A program made the translations under genes and the position numbers. Below, in pieces: positions 5,447 through 13,640 of a DNA stretch of 18,744 nucleotides. Each line of letters begins with the position of its first letter. Position 1 is the first letter of the stretch. The notes under the pieces are model-generated. The model searched no databases. It was given only the letters and a program-made list of their open reading frames with translations, and was not told the DNA's origin. This DNA comes from Betaproteobacteria bacterium (GTDB lineage Bacteria > Pseudomonadota > Gammaproteobacteria > Tethybacterales > Tethybacteraceae), in contig JAPORI010000115.1 in the NCBI GenBank assembly GCA_026710225.1, forward strand, positions 1 to 18,744. The letters are read 5' to 3'.

Positions 5447-8218
5447 ATGGACTGGATACACGTAAAAAACGCCCGCGTACACAATCTCAAATCGGTGGAG
5501 GTGCGCATCCCGCGCGGCCAGATGACCGTCTTTACCGGCCTGTCCGGCTCCGGCAAGTCGTCGCTGGCCTTTGACACGATCTATGCAGAGGGACAGCGCC
5601 GCTATGTTGAATCGCTTTCCGCCTACGCCCGCCAGTTCCTCGAACTGATGGAAAAGCCGGATGTCGATGCGATTGAAGGGCTGTCGCCGGCGATATCGAT
5701 CGAGCAAAAGGCAACCTCGCACAATCCCCGCTCGACAGTCGGCACCGTCACCGAAATCCTCGACTACCTGCGCCTGCTCTACGCCCGCATCGGCCAGGCA
5801 CACTGCCCCAAGCACGATCTGCCGCTGGCCGGCCAGCGACCCGAGCAAATCGCCGACGCCCTGATTGCCGGCGGTGAACGACGCCTGATCCTGCTGGCGC
5901 CGGTGGTCGACGATCGCAAGGGCGAGTATCTGGAACTGATGCGCGATCTTGCCGGCCGGGGATTCGTCCGCCTGCGGGTCGACGGCAAGATATATGACAT
6001 CGAGGAGGTGCCGTCCCTGGCGCTGCGTTCCCGCCACACCATCGAAGTGGTCGTCGACCGGCTGCGACCGCGCAGCAAGGAGCGCCAGCGCCTGCTCGAA
6101 TCGATCGGCACCGCCTTGGAACTGGCCGGCAATCGACTGCGGGTGCTTGACGACGAGAGCGGCGAGATAACCGAGCACTCGGCCAAGCAGGCCTGCCCCA
6201 AATGCGGCTTCTCGATGCCGGAAATGGAGCCGAAGATGTTCTCGTTCAACAACGCCGCCGGCGCCTGCCCCAAGTGTCACGGCCTCGGGGTGGAGACCAT
6301 CTTCTCCCCGGAGCGGGTGGTGGCCAATCCGCATCTGTCGCTGGCCGAAGGTGCGATCCCCGGCTGGGGCAAGTCCAATCCCTTTCATTTCCGCATGTTG
6401 GCGCGGCTGGGACGCAAGCTCGGCTTTTCGGTAACCAGACCGTTTGCAAAACTGCCGGCACCAATCCAAAAGAGCATCCTGCACGGATACCGCAGCGGAC
6501 GCGGCAAATCCTTCGAGGGAGTGATCCCCAACATCGAGCGGCGCTGGCAGGACACCGAATCCAGTTATGTGCGCGACGAACTCGCCAAACTGATCGCCGA
6601 GCTGCCCTGCTCGGCGTGCCATGGCAAGCGGCTGCGCCCGGAAGCCTGCGCGGTCAAGATCGCCGGCGTCACCCTGCCGGAGTTGACCGGCTACTCGCTG
6701 CTGGAGTGCCGCAAGTTCTTCGCCGGCATCAAGCTCGGCCGCGAACAACAGAAGATCGGCGCCCGCATCCTGCGCGAGGTGCGCGATCGGTTGCAGTTTC
6801 TCGGCGATGTCGGGCTTGGTTACCTGTCGCTGGATCGCTCGGCCAACACCCTGTCCGGCGGCGAGTCGCAGCGCATCCGCCTGGCCAGCCAGGTCGGTTC
6901 CGGCCTGACCGGAGTGACTTATGTGCTTGACGAACCGTCGATCGGCCTGCACGCGGTCGACAACAAGAAGCTGCTCGCCAGCCTGCGCCGGCTGTGCGAT
7001 CTGGACAACACGGTGATCGTCGTCGAGCACGACGAGGAGGCGATCAGAAACGCCGACAACATAGTCGACATCGGCCCCGGCGCCGGGGTAAACGGCGGCC
7101 GGGTGATTGCCACCGGCAATGTCGGCACAATCTGCAAGATTGACGAATCGCTCACCGGCCGCTACCTGTCCGGCAAGAGGCACATTCCGGTTCCGACCAG
7201 GCGCAACAGCGCACAACGCGGCCGCGAACTGGTGGTGCGCAATGCCCGCGGCAACAACCTGCGCGGCATCGACGCCCGCTTCCCGCTCGGCCTGCTCGTA
7301 TGCGTTACCGGCGTTTCCGGTTCCGGCAAGTCGTCGCTGGTCGCCGACACCCTGCAACGGGCGGTGGCCCGCAAGATCAACGGCTCGCCGACCACCCCGC
7401 TGGCGCACGATCGCATTGACGGCATCGATCTGCTCGACAAGATCATCGACATCGATCAAAGTCCGATCGGACGCACGCCGCGCTCGAACCCGGCAACCTA
7501 CACCGGGCTGCTCACTCCGGTGCGGGAACTGTTTGCCGAACTGCCGCTGGCTCGCGAACGCGGCTACAAGCCGGGACACTTCTCCTTCAACGTGGCCGGC
7601 GGCCGCTGCGAAGCCTGCGAAGGCGACGGCGTGCGCAAGGTGGAAATGCACTTTCTGCCCGATGTCTACGTCACCTGCGAGACCTGCGGCGGGAAGCGCT
7701 ACAAGGATGAGATTCTCGAAGTCAAATACCGCGGCAAGTCGATTCATGATGTGCTCGACATGACCGTCGACGAAGCGGTTTCCGTGTTTGCCAACATTCC
7801 CAACGCCCGCCGCCGCCTGACCACCTTGCAGCGGGTGGGACTCGGCTACATCAAGCTCGGCCAGAGCGCCACCACCCTGTCCGGCGGTGAAGCACAGCGG
7901 ATAAAGCTTTCCCTTGAACTTTCCAAGCGCGCCACCGGCAGCACCCTCTACCTGCTTGACGAACCGACCACCGGTTTGCACTTTCATGATGTTGCGATGC
8001 TGCTCAAGGTGCTGCTGGAGTTGCGCGAGTCGGGCAACACCGTCATCGTGGTCGAACACAACCTCGAGGTGATCAAGACCGCCGACTGGATCATCGATCT
8101 AGGCCCCGGCGGCGGCGACGCCGGCGGCCAGGTGGTCGCCAGCGGGCCGCCGGAGAAGATTGTCCAACGCGCAAAATCGCTCACCGGTCGCTACCTGCGG
8201 CCGCTGCTGGCCGGCTGA
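5447..8218 (+). CDS. uvrA: Excinuclease ABC subunit A (UvrA)
   Basis: UvrA is the damage-recognition ATPase of nucleotide excision repair; it forms a dimer, loads UvrB at lesions and acts in the cytoplasm. From the ATG at 5447 it is 923 residues, a normal length. Visible elements are Walker A GLSGSGKSS (K37), zinc cysteines C250/C253 and C274/C277, signature LSGGESQRIRLASQ, Walker B LDEPSIGLH, the second Walker A GVSGSGKSS (about residue 625), IDQSPIGRTPRSNPATYTG, zinc cysteines C721/C724 and C744/C747, the second signature LSGGEAQRIKLS and LDEPTTGLH. All catalytic and zinc sites are intact. An in-frame TTG at 5441 is an alternative start. There is no recognisable ribosome-binding site. The 3' end overlaps the terminal ORF of the convergent tra operon by 28 bases. 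Confidence 0.98.
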   Translation: MDWIHVKNARVHNLKSVEVRIPRGQMTVFTGLSGSGKSSLAFDTIYAEGQRRYVESLSAYARQFLELMEKPDVDAIEGLSPAISIEQKATSHNPRSTVGTVTEILDYLRLLYARIGQAHCPKHDLPLAGQRPEQIADALIAGGERRLILLAPVVDDRKGEYLELMRDLAGRGFVRLRVDGKIYDIEEVPSLALRSRHTIEVVVDRLRPRSKERQRLLESIGTALELAGNRLRVLDDESGEITEHSAKQACPKCGFSMPEMEPKMFSFNNAAGACPKCHGLGVETIFSPERVVANPHLSLAEGAIPGWGKSNPFHFRMLARLGRKLGFSVTRPFAKLPAPIQKSILHGYRSGRGKSFEGVIPNIERRWQDTESSYVRDELAKLIAELPCSACHGKRLRPEACAVKIAGVTLPELTGYSLLECRKFFAGIKLGREQQKIGARILREVRDRLQFLGDVGLGYLSLDRSANTLSGGESQRIRLASQVGSGLTGVTYVLDEPSIGLHAVDNKKLLASLRRLCDLDNTVIVVEHDEEAIRNADNIVDIGPGAGVNGGRVIATGNVGTICKIDESLTGRYLSGKRHIPVPTRRNSAQRGRELVVRNARGNNLRGIDARFPLGLLVCVTGVSGSGKSSLVADTLQRAVARKINGSPTTPLAHDRIDGIDLLDKIIDIDQSPIGRTPRSNPATYTGLLTPVRELFAELPLARERGYKPGHFSFNVAGGRCEACEGDGVRKVEMHFLPDVYVTCETCGGKRYKDEILEVKYRGKSIHDVLDMTVDEAVSVFANIPNARRRLTTLQRVGLGYIKLGQSATTLSGGEAQRIKLSLELSKRATGSTLYLLDEPTTGLHFHDVAMLLKVLLELRESGNTVIVVEHNLEVIKTADWIIDLGPGGGDAGGQVVASGPPEKIVQRAKSLTGRYLRPLLAG

Positions 8219-8370
8219 TTCGGCCGCTGATCTTTTCGCTGGGCCGGCGCAACCGCACCAACCAGCCAGCGCTGGCGAACATCCCGGTCGCTGCCGCGGT
8301 GACGCTGGACAAGTTCCAGCACCAGCAGCCCCGGCTCGCTATCGGCTTGCAGATCGATAGAAGAATTCAT
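8191..8370 (-). CDS. Small hypothetical protein at the end of the tra operon, overlapping uvrA
   Basis: This 59-residue frame begins at the ATG at 8370, overlapping the traG stop by ATGA as at other junctions of this operon, which suggests translational coupling. The first part, DLQADSEPGLLVLELVQRHRG and DRDVRQRWLVGAV (about residues 7-41), looks like real protein. The last part, rich in Arg, Gln, Pro and Ser, runs into the antisense of the uvrA 3' end. It has no membrane segment and no family I recognise. It may be a genuine small protein or the N-terminal stump of a longer gene cut off where the element meets uvrA. Confidence 0.45.
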   Translation of the reverse strand: MNSSIDLQADSEPGLLVLELVQRHRGSDRDVRQRWLVGAVAPAQRKDQRPNQPASSGRR

Positions 8371-11186
8371 TGCCACGGATCGTCGGCCTTTTCCTTCGGA
8401 TTGGGTCGGGCAGCCGCGCTTTCCCGGCCGCCGATATTACCCATCGCTTCCGGCAGCATGAAGTGCTTGTCCAGACCCTTCCGATCCTCATCAGCAGTGT
8501 TCATCGGCTCGCGCCCGACTATTTGCGGTGCAGTTCGCATCTGCTCATCGGCCAGACTCTGCTGCTGCTGTTCAAGGCGCCCGGGCCCGGTCAGATCAGC
8601 GGGCGCTTCCGGCGCTTCCGGCTGCGATTCCTGCACACGCTGCACACGCTGCTCGTGCGCGCCGGCAAGATCGGCACCGGCAGGAAGTTGATCGGGAACC
8701 GCCGCCAACTCCGGAGTGCTGCCCAGCACCCGCCGGGCAACTTCATCGACATCAACCTGATAGCCGCTTTGTCGCTGCGCCTCGCTCCAGGCGTGACTGT
8801 GCTCGAGACCGTCCTCGGTGCGCAGCCGGTGATAGGCCGACAGCATCCGGTAGGCGTCCGGATCGGCAAGCAGATCGCGCGATACCGCCTGCAGGTCCTG
8901 AATTGACGAAGAAGCCGCCGCCGACAGGGTATCGGGGCGACTGCGCGCCAGCTGACTGCTTTGCTCGAGTCGATCGGTATCGCCCTGGCGCGCCCGGTAA
9001 CTGTCGGTGGTGACCGCGCTCGCCGACACTGAAAGTTCGCTGCGGCCGGCACGCTCGAGTCCCTGACCGAATTCGCGCAAAGCGTTGCGGGTCTGCTGAT
9101 CCTGGCTGCTGACGCTTTCACTGAAACTGTTGCTCACCGCCGCCCGGCTCTCCTCGCTGCCCAGCCCGGAAACATCGACCAGCGGCAACCAGTCGAGACT
9201 GCCGCCGGTTGACAGTCTCACCCGACCGGACAGCGTCTGTTCGTCGCCGCGGGCTTCGGCGGTTGCGCTTGCGACCTGGGCGCTTTCGCTCATCGCCTTG
9301 AGCGCCCGGTAGGAAGTGTGATCCTGCACACCCTGAGCGCGCACCGAAGAGAGAATCTCCCGCCCTTCCGCACCCAGCGCGCTTTCGAATGCGGACTCGA
9401 CGCTGCTGCTGTAGCGCTGCTCCTGGCTGTGCGCCTGAGTCTGCGCGGCAACGCTGCTGTTTCTGATCTCGGTGGCAACCGCGCTGGCCTGGCGCACCTG
9501 CAGATAACCGGGTTCGTTACTGGGCATCGAGTGCACGCTGGCCTGCTCGTAATGGGTGGCGACCCCGCCATAGGGATCGCGCACTTGCATCATTGCCGAA
9601 CCGACCTGAGTGCGCGGAGCCAGATTGACCTGATCGGCATTCCAGTTGTTGAGCGCAACCGAGCCGCCCGATGATCCGGCCGCCGCCTCGCCGGGCATCA
9701 GCAGCCGACCGGCAAGCAATGCACCACCTATCTCCCCGGACTTGACCAGCGCATAGGCAAGTAGCGGGGTCACCACCAGCAGGTAGCGCGACAGCGCCAG
9801 TTGCACATCAATCTCCGACTGCAAGGCGGCCAGCGCGCCGACCGTAAACTGGCCCTGACTCAGAATCGACTGCTCGTTGATCGCGATTTCCTGCACCCAG
9901 CTGCCGACCGCGTTGATTACCGCGATCACCGGCGGCCACATGTGCAGCCACAGCACCATCAGGATGCCGTTCTTCAGATAGCTGCCCAACTGCTCGAACA
10001 TCAGGATGCCGATGATCAACAGCACCGGCATCATCACGATCAGCACCGCTTCAAGCAGGCCGCGCAAGGCCGGCAGCGCGGTTGCCGCCAGCTCGCCGGC
10101 GATCACGTAGGTCGCATCGCGCTGCCGCGCTGCGGTGTGCTTGGCAAACGCGACATGCAGCGGACTCTGGCCGGCCAGCGAATATGCATAGTCTTGCATC
10201 AACTCGATCGCAACCACATCGGAAAAAGCCTCGGCGACGCTCGGGACGTAACCGAACACCTGCAGCGATTTTGCAAACACGCCGCTGCCGCAGGAAGCGC
10301 CGTGCACATCGGGCGTTGCCGCCTGACGCTGAGCGGCGCGGCGGCTGGCATCATCAACTGCCAGACCGAGTCCGCGCAACGACTGGCAGGCCTGAAACTG
10401 GCGGTTGGCACCCTCGTTGCCAATCCGCGCCGCCAAGCCAGCAACGCCGGTTACCGGATCCGGATCACCGTTGCCGTTCCAGGCCTGGGCGCAGGTTACC
10501 GGCACCAGGGCACCGCTGCCGCGGCTGCCGGCGTGCAGCGAAGTGAAGCCGCCGGAAGTGTTGGCCAGCGAGCGCAGCACCGGTTCGCGCACCAGCTGCT
10601 GGGTGCTCACCCGGCCGGCGAGCACATCGAAATAGGTGCAGTTTTCCAGAAACATGCGCATGTCATGCGCCAGCGACGCGTCGAGCACCTCGCCGCGCCC
10701 GGCAGCCAGCGCCTGCAGGGCGCGCACCGACAGCCACAGGCCGGACGCCGACAGTCGATCCTGATCGTCAACCGCACCCATTGCGGTCTCGACCACGTTG
10801 GTGAGTTGCTCGCCCAGCAAGGAAGCGAAGCCGGCAGCGGCGGCAACTCCCATCGGCACGCCAGCCACCACCCGCGGCGCCACCGGCGGCCGGCCGTGCC
10901 CGGGCCAGACAACTTCCTGACCGCTGAAACGATCCTCGACGATCACGTCAGCCGGAATCAGCAGCACCCCGATCGCGACCAGCGCAACCACGGTCACCCG
11001 GGCTGGCACCAGCACCGCCTGCATGTTTCCCGACAGCGCCGCGCTCGACGAACTCATCAAGATTGCGGCCAGCACCACCACGCTCAGGGCGCCGATCATC
11101 TCCGGCGACAGGCTGATTAGCGCCAGCGCCGAAAAGGCCTGGACGACTATTTCGCCCGATCCCCACGCGACATAGGAAAAATTCAT
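8367..11186 (-). CDS. traG: Conjugal transfer protein TraG, F-type
   Basis: TraG (939 residues here) is the large inner-membrane protein of F-type systems; its N-terminal half is needed for pilus assembly and its C-terminal half for mating-pair stabilisation and, in F, entry exclusion. The start at 11186 fits the family, with the early YVAWGSGEIVVQAFSAL. Hydrophobic segments follow at about residues 15-80, then a periplasmic domain. A strong membrane block at about 360-440 includes LIVMMPVLLIIGILMFEQLG and NGILMVLWLHMWPPVIAVIN; another lies near 460-500. The remaining roughly 430 residues are hydrophilic, Ser/Gln/Ala-rich and helical. It follows traH with no gap (TAG then ATG). F-type operons often continue to traD and traI; here only a 59-residue ORF follows before uvrA. 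Confidence 0.93.
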   Translation of the reverse strand: MNFSYVAWGSGEIVVQAFSALALISLSPEMIGALSVVVLAAILMSSSSAALSGNMQAVLVPARVTVVALVAIGVLLIPADVIVEDRFSGQEVVWPGHGRPPVAPRVVAGVPMGVAAAAGFASLLGEQLTNVVETAMGAVDDQDRLSASGLWLSVRALQALAAGRGEVLDASLAHDMRMFLENCTYFDVLAGRVSTQQLVREPVLRSLANTSGGFTSLHAGSRGSGALVPVTCAQAWNGNGDPDPVTGVAGLAARIGNEGANRQFQACQSLRGLGLAVDDASRRAAQRQAATPDVHGASCGSGVFAKSLQVFGYVPSVAEAFSDVVAIELMQDYAYSLAGQSPLHVAFAKHTAARQRDATYVIAGELAATALPALRGLLEAVLIVMMPVLLIIGILMFEQLGSYLKNGILMVLWLHMWPPVIAVINAVGSWVQEIAINEQSILSQGQFTVGALAALQSEIDVQLALSRYLLVVTPLLAYALVKSGEIGGALLAGRLLMPGEAAAGSSGGSVALNNWNADQVNLAPRTQVGSAMMQVRDPYGGVATHYEQASVHSMPSNEPGYLQVRQASAVATEIRNSSVAAQTQAHSQEQRYSSSVESAFESALGAEGREILSSVRAQGVQDHTSYRALKAMSESAQVASATAEARGDEQTLSGRVRLSTGGSLDWLPLVDVSGLGSEESRAAVSNSFSESVSSQDQQTRNALREFGQGLERAGRSELSVSASAVTTDSYRARQGDTDRLEQSSQLARSRPDTLSAAASSSIQDLQAVSRDLLADPDAYRMLSAYHRLRTEDGLEHSHAWSEAQRQSGYQVDVDEVARRVLGSTPELAAVPDQLPAGADLAGAHEQRVQRVQESQPEAPEAPADLTGPGRLEQQQQSLADEQMRTAPQIVGREPMNTADEDRKGLDKHFMLPEAMGNIGGRESAAARPNPKEKADDPWQ

Positions 11187-12557
11187 CTAGCGCGCCGTTG
11201 CCTGGGAAAGACGCGAGCGCACCAGTCCCTGATGAGTCTCGCCGAGCCGCTGGTCAAGTTCGAGCAACTCGACCATGCGCGCCAGTGACGCGTGCAACTG
11301 ATCGGCAAGCGCCAGGCGCAGACTGCGGCTGCCGGAAAGCAGCGCGTCGACCAGTTGCGCTTCGCTGGCGCTGCGCGAACGCCAGGCCGCGGCGGCAACT
11401 GTCGCCTGGCGCAGCGAATCGGTAAGAAACCGGTGGGCGATCGAATAGGCAACCGCCTGCGATCCGACATCGATCAGACCGGCGGCGCCGGCGGCATCGG
11501 CGCGGGCAATCGCCAACACCGGCACCGGCGCACCGGCAATGAATTTCAGCTGTCTCGGCGTCAGCGCCAGCCCGGCCAGCAGCCGAGTCGATATCCTTTC
11601 CATCCGATCGGCTGCCAGTTCGACGAAGGTCTTGCTCACAGTTGCGGGGGTGGCGGTTGGACTTGCACATGCAACCGGTTCGTCGCATCTGAGCAACACT
11701 ATCTCGCGCTCGTGCAGATCGGACAGTTCGGTGATCGTCGGCGGAAAGCTCCTGATCGCCAAGGATGCGGTAGCAACCACCTGAGTGCCGATCATCGACA
11801 TCAGAAACTCGCGCTCGGCAACATCCAGCCCGGCGCCGAGCTTGCCGAGCACCTGCCAGGTGAGATTGCCGCCGACGAATTCCAGCGGACTGGCCTCGGC
11901 ATCCGCACTGTTGCGCGCCGCCGCCTGGGCGCGGGCAAAACCGGAGTCCGATGCGCACTGGCTGCGCCCTTCGCTGTCGTCGGCGAACAAGCCGGCGGTG
12001 CGGCCGGCGGCAAGACAGGCGGTGGTGCTGGATCGCTCGGCGCTGCCGATCGCTCCCCCGACCAGCGACTTGGCTGCTTCACAGGAATCGATGTTGAAGC
12101 GATTCATGCTCTCGAGCGTCTTTTGCAAATCCTCGATCGCCTGACACAGATTGGCGCTGGTCGCGCACAGGGCGGTCTTGAAGGCAAGCCCGACACTGTT
12201 GGCGGCGATGTTGCGCAGCAATGCGACGAACTCGTCCTTGTTGATGAACGAAAACGATCCGGCATAAAAATCGATGCCGCCGCAGCCGGCGGACAGGCTG
12301 GGACCGCGGGTTGCCAGCAGGCTGTAGTTGCGGCGCGGCGCGCGGAAATTGATGCCGCCGCCGGAGAACACATGCTGGTTCTGGGCATTGAGCATCTTCG
12401 GCCCGTCAACGGTTCCGTAACCGCCCACCGCATTGAAAAGGGAGCGCATCCTTGCATCGACATCGGCTACCGCCGGCCGGGCCAACCCAGTTGCCACAAC
12501 AGCCGCAGCCAGCAGCAGCGCGCAAGCAAGAATGCGCTCGCAACCAACCGAGTGCAT
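11187..12557 (-). CDS. traH: Conjugal transfer pilus assembly protein TraH
   Basis: TraH (456 residues) is an exported protein acting in the periplasm or at the outer membrane in F-type pilus assembly. A signal peptide covers about residues 1-31 (hydrophobic ILACALLLAAAVVATGL). Family hallmarks follow: NVFSGGG-like HVFSGGGINFRAPRRNY, GCGGIDFYAGSFSFINKDEF, then NIAANSVGLAFKTAL and MNRFNIDSCEAAKSLVGG. The C-terminal third is helical and likely coiled. Its ATG shares one base with the TGA of traF, and its own stop directly abuts the traG start. Confidence 0.95.
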   Translation of the reverse strand: MHSVGCERILACALLLAAAVVATGLARPAVADVDARMRSLFNAVGGYGTVDGPKMLNAQNQHVFSGGGINFRAPRRNYSLLATRGPSLSAGCGGIDFYAGSFSFINKDEFVALLRNIAANSVGLAFKTALCATSANLCQAIEDLQKTLESMNRFNIDSCEAAKSLVGGAIGSAERSSTTACLAAGRTAGLFADDSEGRSQCASDSGFARAQAAARNSADAEASPLEFVGGNLTWQVLGKLGAGLDVAEREFLMSMIGTQVVATASLAIRSFPPTITELSDLHEREIVLLRCDEPVACASPTATPATVSKTFVELAADRMERISTRLLAGLALTPRQLKFIAGAPVPVLAIARADAAGAAGLIDVGSQAVAYSIAHRFLTDSLRQATVAAAAWRSRSASEAQLVDALLSGSRSLRLALADQLHASLARMVELLELDQRLGETHQGLVRSRLSQATAR

Positions 12558-13327
12558 CAGAATCTCTCCCCGACCGGAACGCCGACCACGACTGCAATCC
12601 GCTCCTGCAACTGCTGGTAGGACAACGGCCCGTAGGCGATCGGCAGCAGACGGGAGGAACCGTCAAGATGGGCGAGCATGATCGCCGGCAGCGATTCGAC
12701 TCCGGCGGCCTGGGCAAAGCCGTTGTCCGGCCAGGCGGCCGGAAAATCCGGGTGGCTGGCACCGGCGACTGCGACCGCCTGCACCGGCATGTCGTGCTCG
12801 GCGCGCAGGCGCAGCAGCGCCCGGGCCATCTGATCGCAGTGCAGGCAGTCGCGGCCGAAGATGAAAAACAGTCCGGCTCCGGCGGCCGCCCGATCGATGA
12901 TCGCCGCGCGCTGCTGCCGTTGTCCGGCATCGTGGGCATAGAGGGCAGCTGCATCAGTGGGCCGAAACTGCAACGCGTAGTCAAGTGCCGGGGTGCTCCA
13001 AACCACCCGCTGCCACATGTCGGCAAAGGTCGCCGAACGATCCAGCACTTCCTTTTGCGTGTGCAGATAGGCACTCAGGTTGGCCGCCGACGGCGCCATG
13101 ATCGCGATAATGCGCTGCTGCTCGAGTTTCTCCTGCAAGGCGCGGTGCGCAACCACTTCGGCCGGCAGCGCATCGGCAGCCGGCGCCACCGGCTGCTGCT
13201 GTTGTTTTTCTGCCTGCACCGGCGGCGAATCCGGCTGATACCAGAACCAGCCGCTGGCCTGATCGTTCCAGTAGGCAGCGGCCGGCAGCGGCAGCGCCAG
13301 CACAAATGGCAAGACCACGCCGAGCAT
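12557..13327 (-). CDS. traF: Conjugal transfer protein TraF with thioredoxin-like CxxC
   Basis: This F-type TraF (256 residues) is a periplasmic thioredoxin-fold protein for pilus assembly. I chose the ATG at 13327, one base after the upstream stop; it gives a short signal peptide MLGVVLPFVLALPLPAAA. A frame reaching 13399 would add 24 non-signal residues. The early WNDQASGWFWYQ matches the family. A central helical region precedes the thioredoxin domain, where FIFGRDCLHCDQM holds C161 and C164, followed by a GVESLPAIM region containing the expected cis-proline. The CxxC suggests active disulfide exchange; the TraF of the F plasmid itself lacks it. Cys-rich TraN and TraU from the same operon are plausible clients. 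Confidence 0.93.
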   Translation of the reverse strand: MLGVVLPFVLALPLPAAAYWNDQASGWFWYQPDSPPVQAEKQQQQPVAPAADALPAEVVAHRALQEKLEQQRIIAIMAPSAANLSAYLHTQKEVLDRSATFADMWQRVVWSTPALDYALQFRPTDAAALYAHDAGQRQQRAAIIDRAAAGAGLFFIFGRDCLHCDQMARALLRLRAEHDMPVQAVAVAGASHPDFPAAWPDNGFAQAAGVESLPAIMLAHLDGSSRLLPIAYGPLSYQQLQERIAVVVGVPVGERF

Positions 13328-13328
13328 G

Positions 13329-13640
13329 TCAGCGCACTTTTGGTGAGGTTCCGTCGGCGCACATCGCGAATTCAACTGTCGCCAGTTGTTCGGATGCACC
13401 CTGCAGATGCAGGCGCGCCTCGAAGCGTGCGCAATCGCCGGTCAGTCTTTCGATCATGCGCACCCGCGCCATCAGCGGCCGGCCCGACTGCTTGACAATG
13501 AACCGGCCCAGCGCACCATCGACCCGGCCGCTCTGCGGCTGACCGCTGGCGATCGAATCGCGCACCAGATCGCCAATCGATCCGGCAACCGCCGCCGATC
13601 CGGCCAGGGCTGCCAGCGCCGCCAGCGCCTTCCTAGTCAT
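13329..13640 (-). CDS. Small secreted protein of unknown function between traN and traF
   Basis: This is a 103-residue protein. The ATG at 13640 overlaps the end of traN by eight bases (ATGACTAG), and the stop lies one base before traF, so it is embedded in the coupled operon. Residues 1-19 (TRKALAALAALAGSAAVAG) are a clear signal peptide. The mature part is small, with two cysteines (LTGDCARF and EFAMCADG) that could form one disulfide, and a pattern of alternating hydrophobic residues suggesting a beta-rich fold. I do not recognise the family. The F plasmid has trbE at this position, but that is a membrane protein and not obviously similar. A pilus-assembly accessory role is inferred from context only. 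Confidence 0.75.
   Translation of the reverse strand: MTRKALAALAALAGSAAVAGSIGDLVRDSIASGQPQSGRVDGALGRFIVKQSGRPLMARVRMIERLTGDCARFEARLHLQGASEQLATVEFAMCADGTSPKVR

Noticed and set aside
5384..8059. An 891-codon open frame antisense to uvrA
   Set aside because: It is the exact antisense of an intact uvrA; long stop-free antisense frames are common in GC-rich genes, and the translation has no recognisable family.
9801..13495. Plus-strand open frames of 439, 442 and 347 codons
   Set aside because: They lie antisense to traG, traH and traF, whose family motifs are unambiguous; their translations are Gln/Arg/His-rich, typical of shadow frames.
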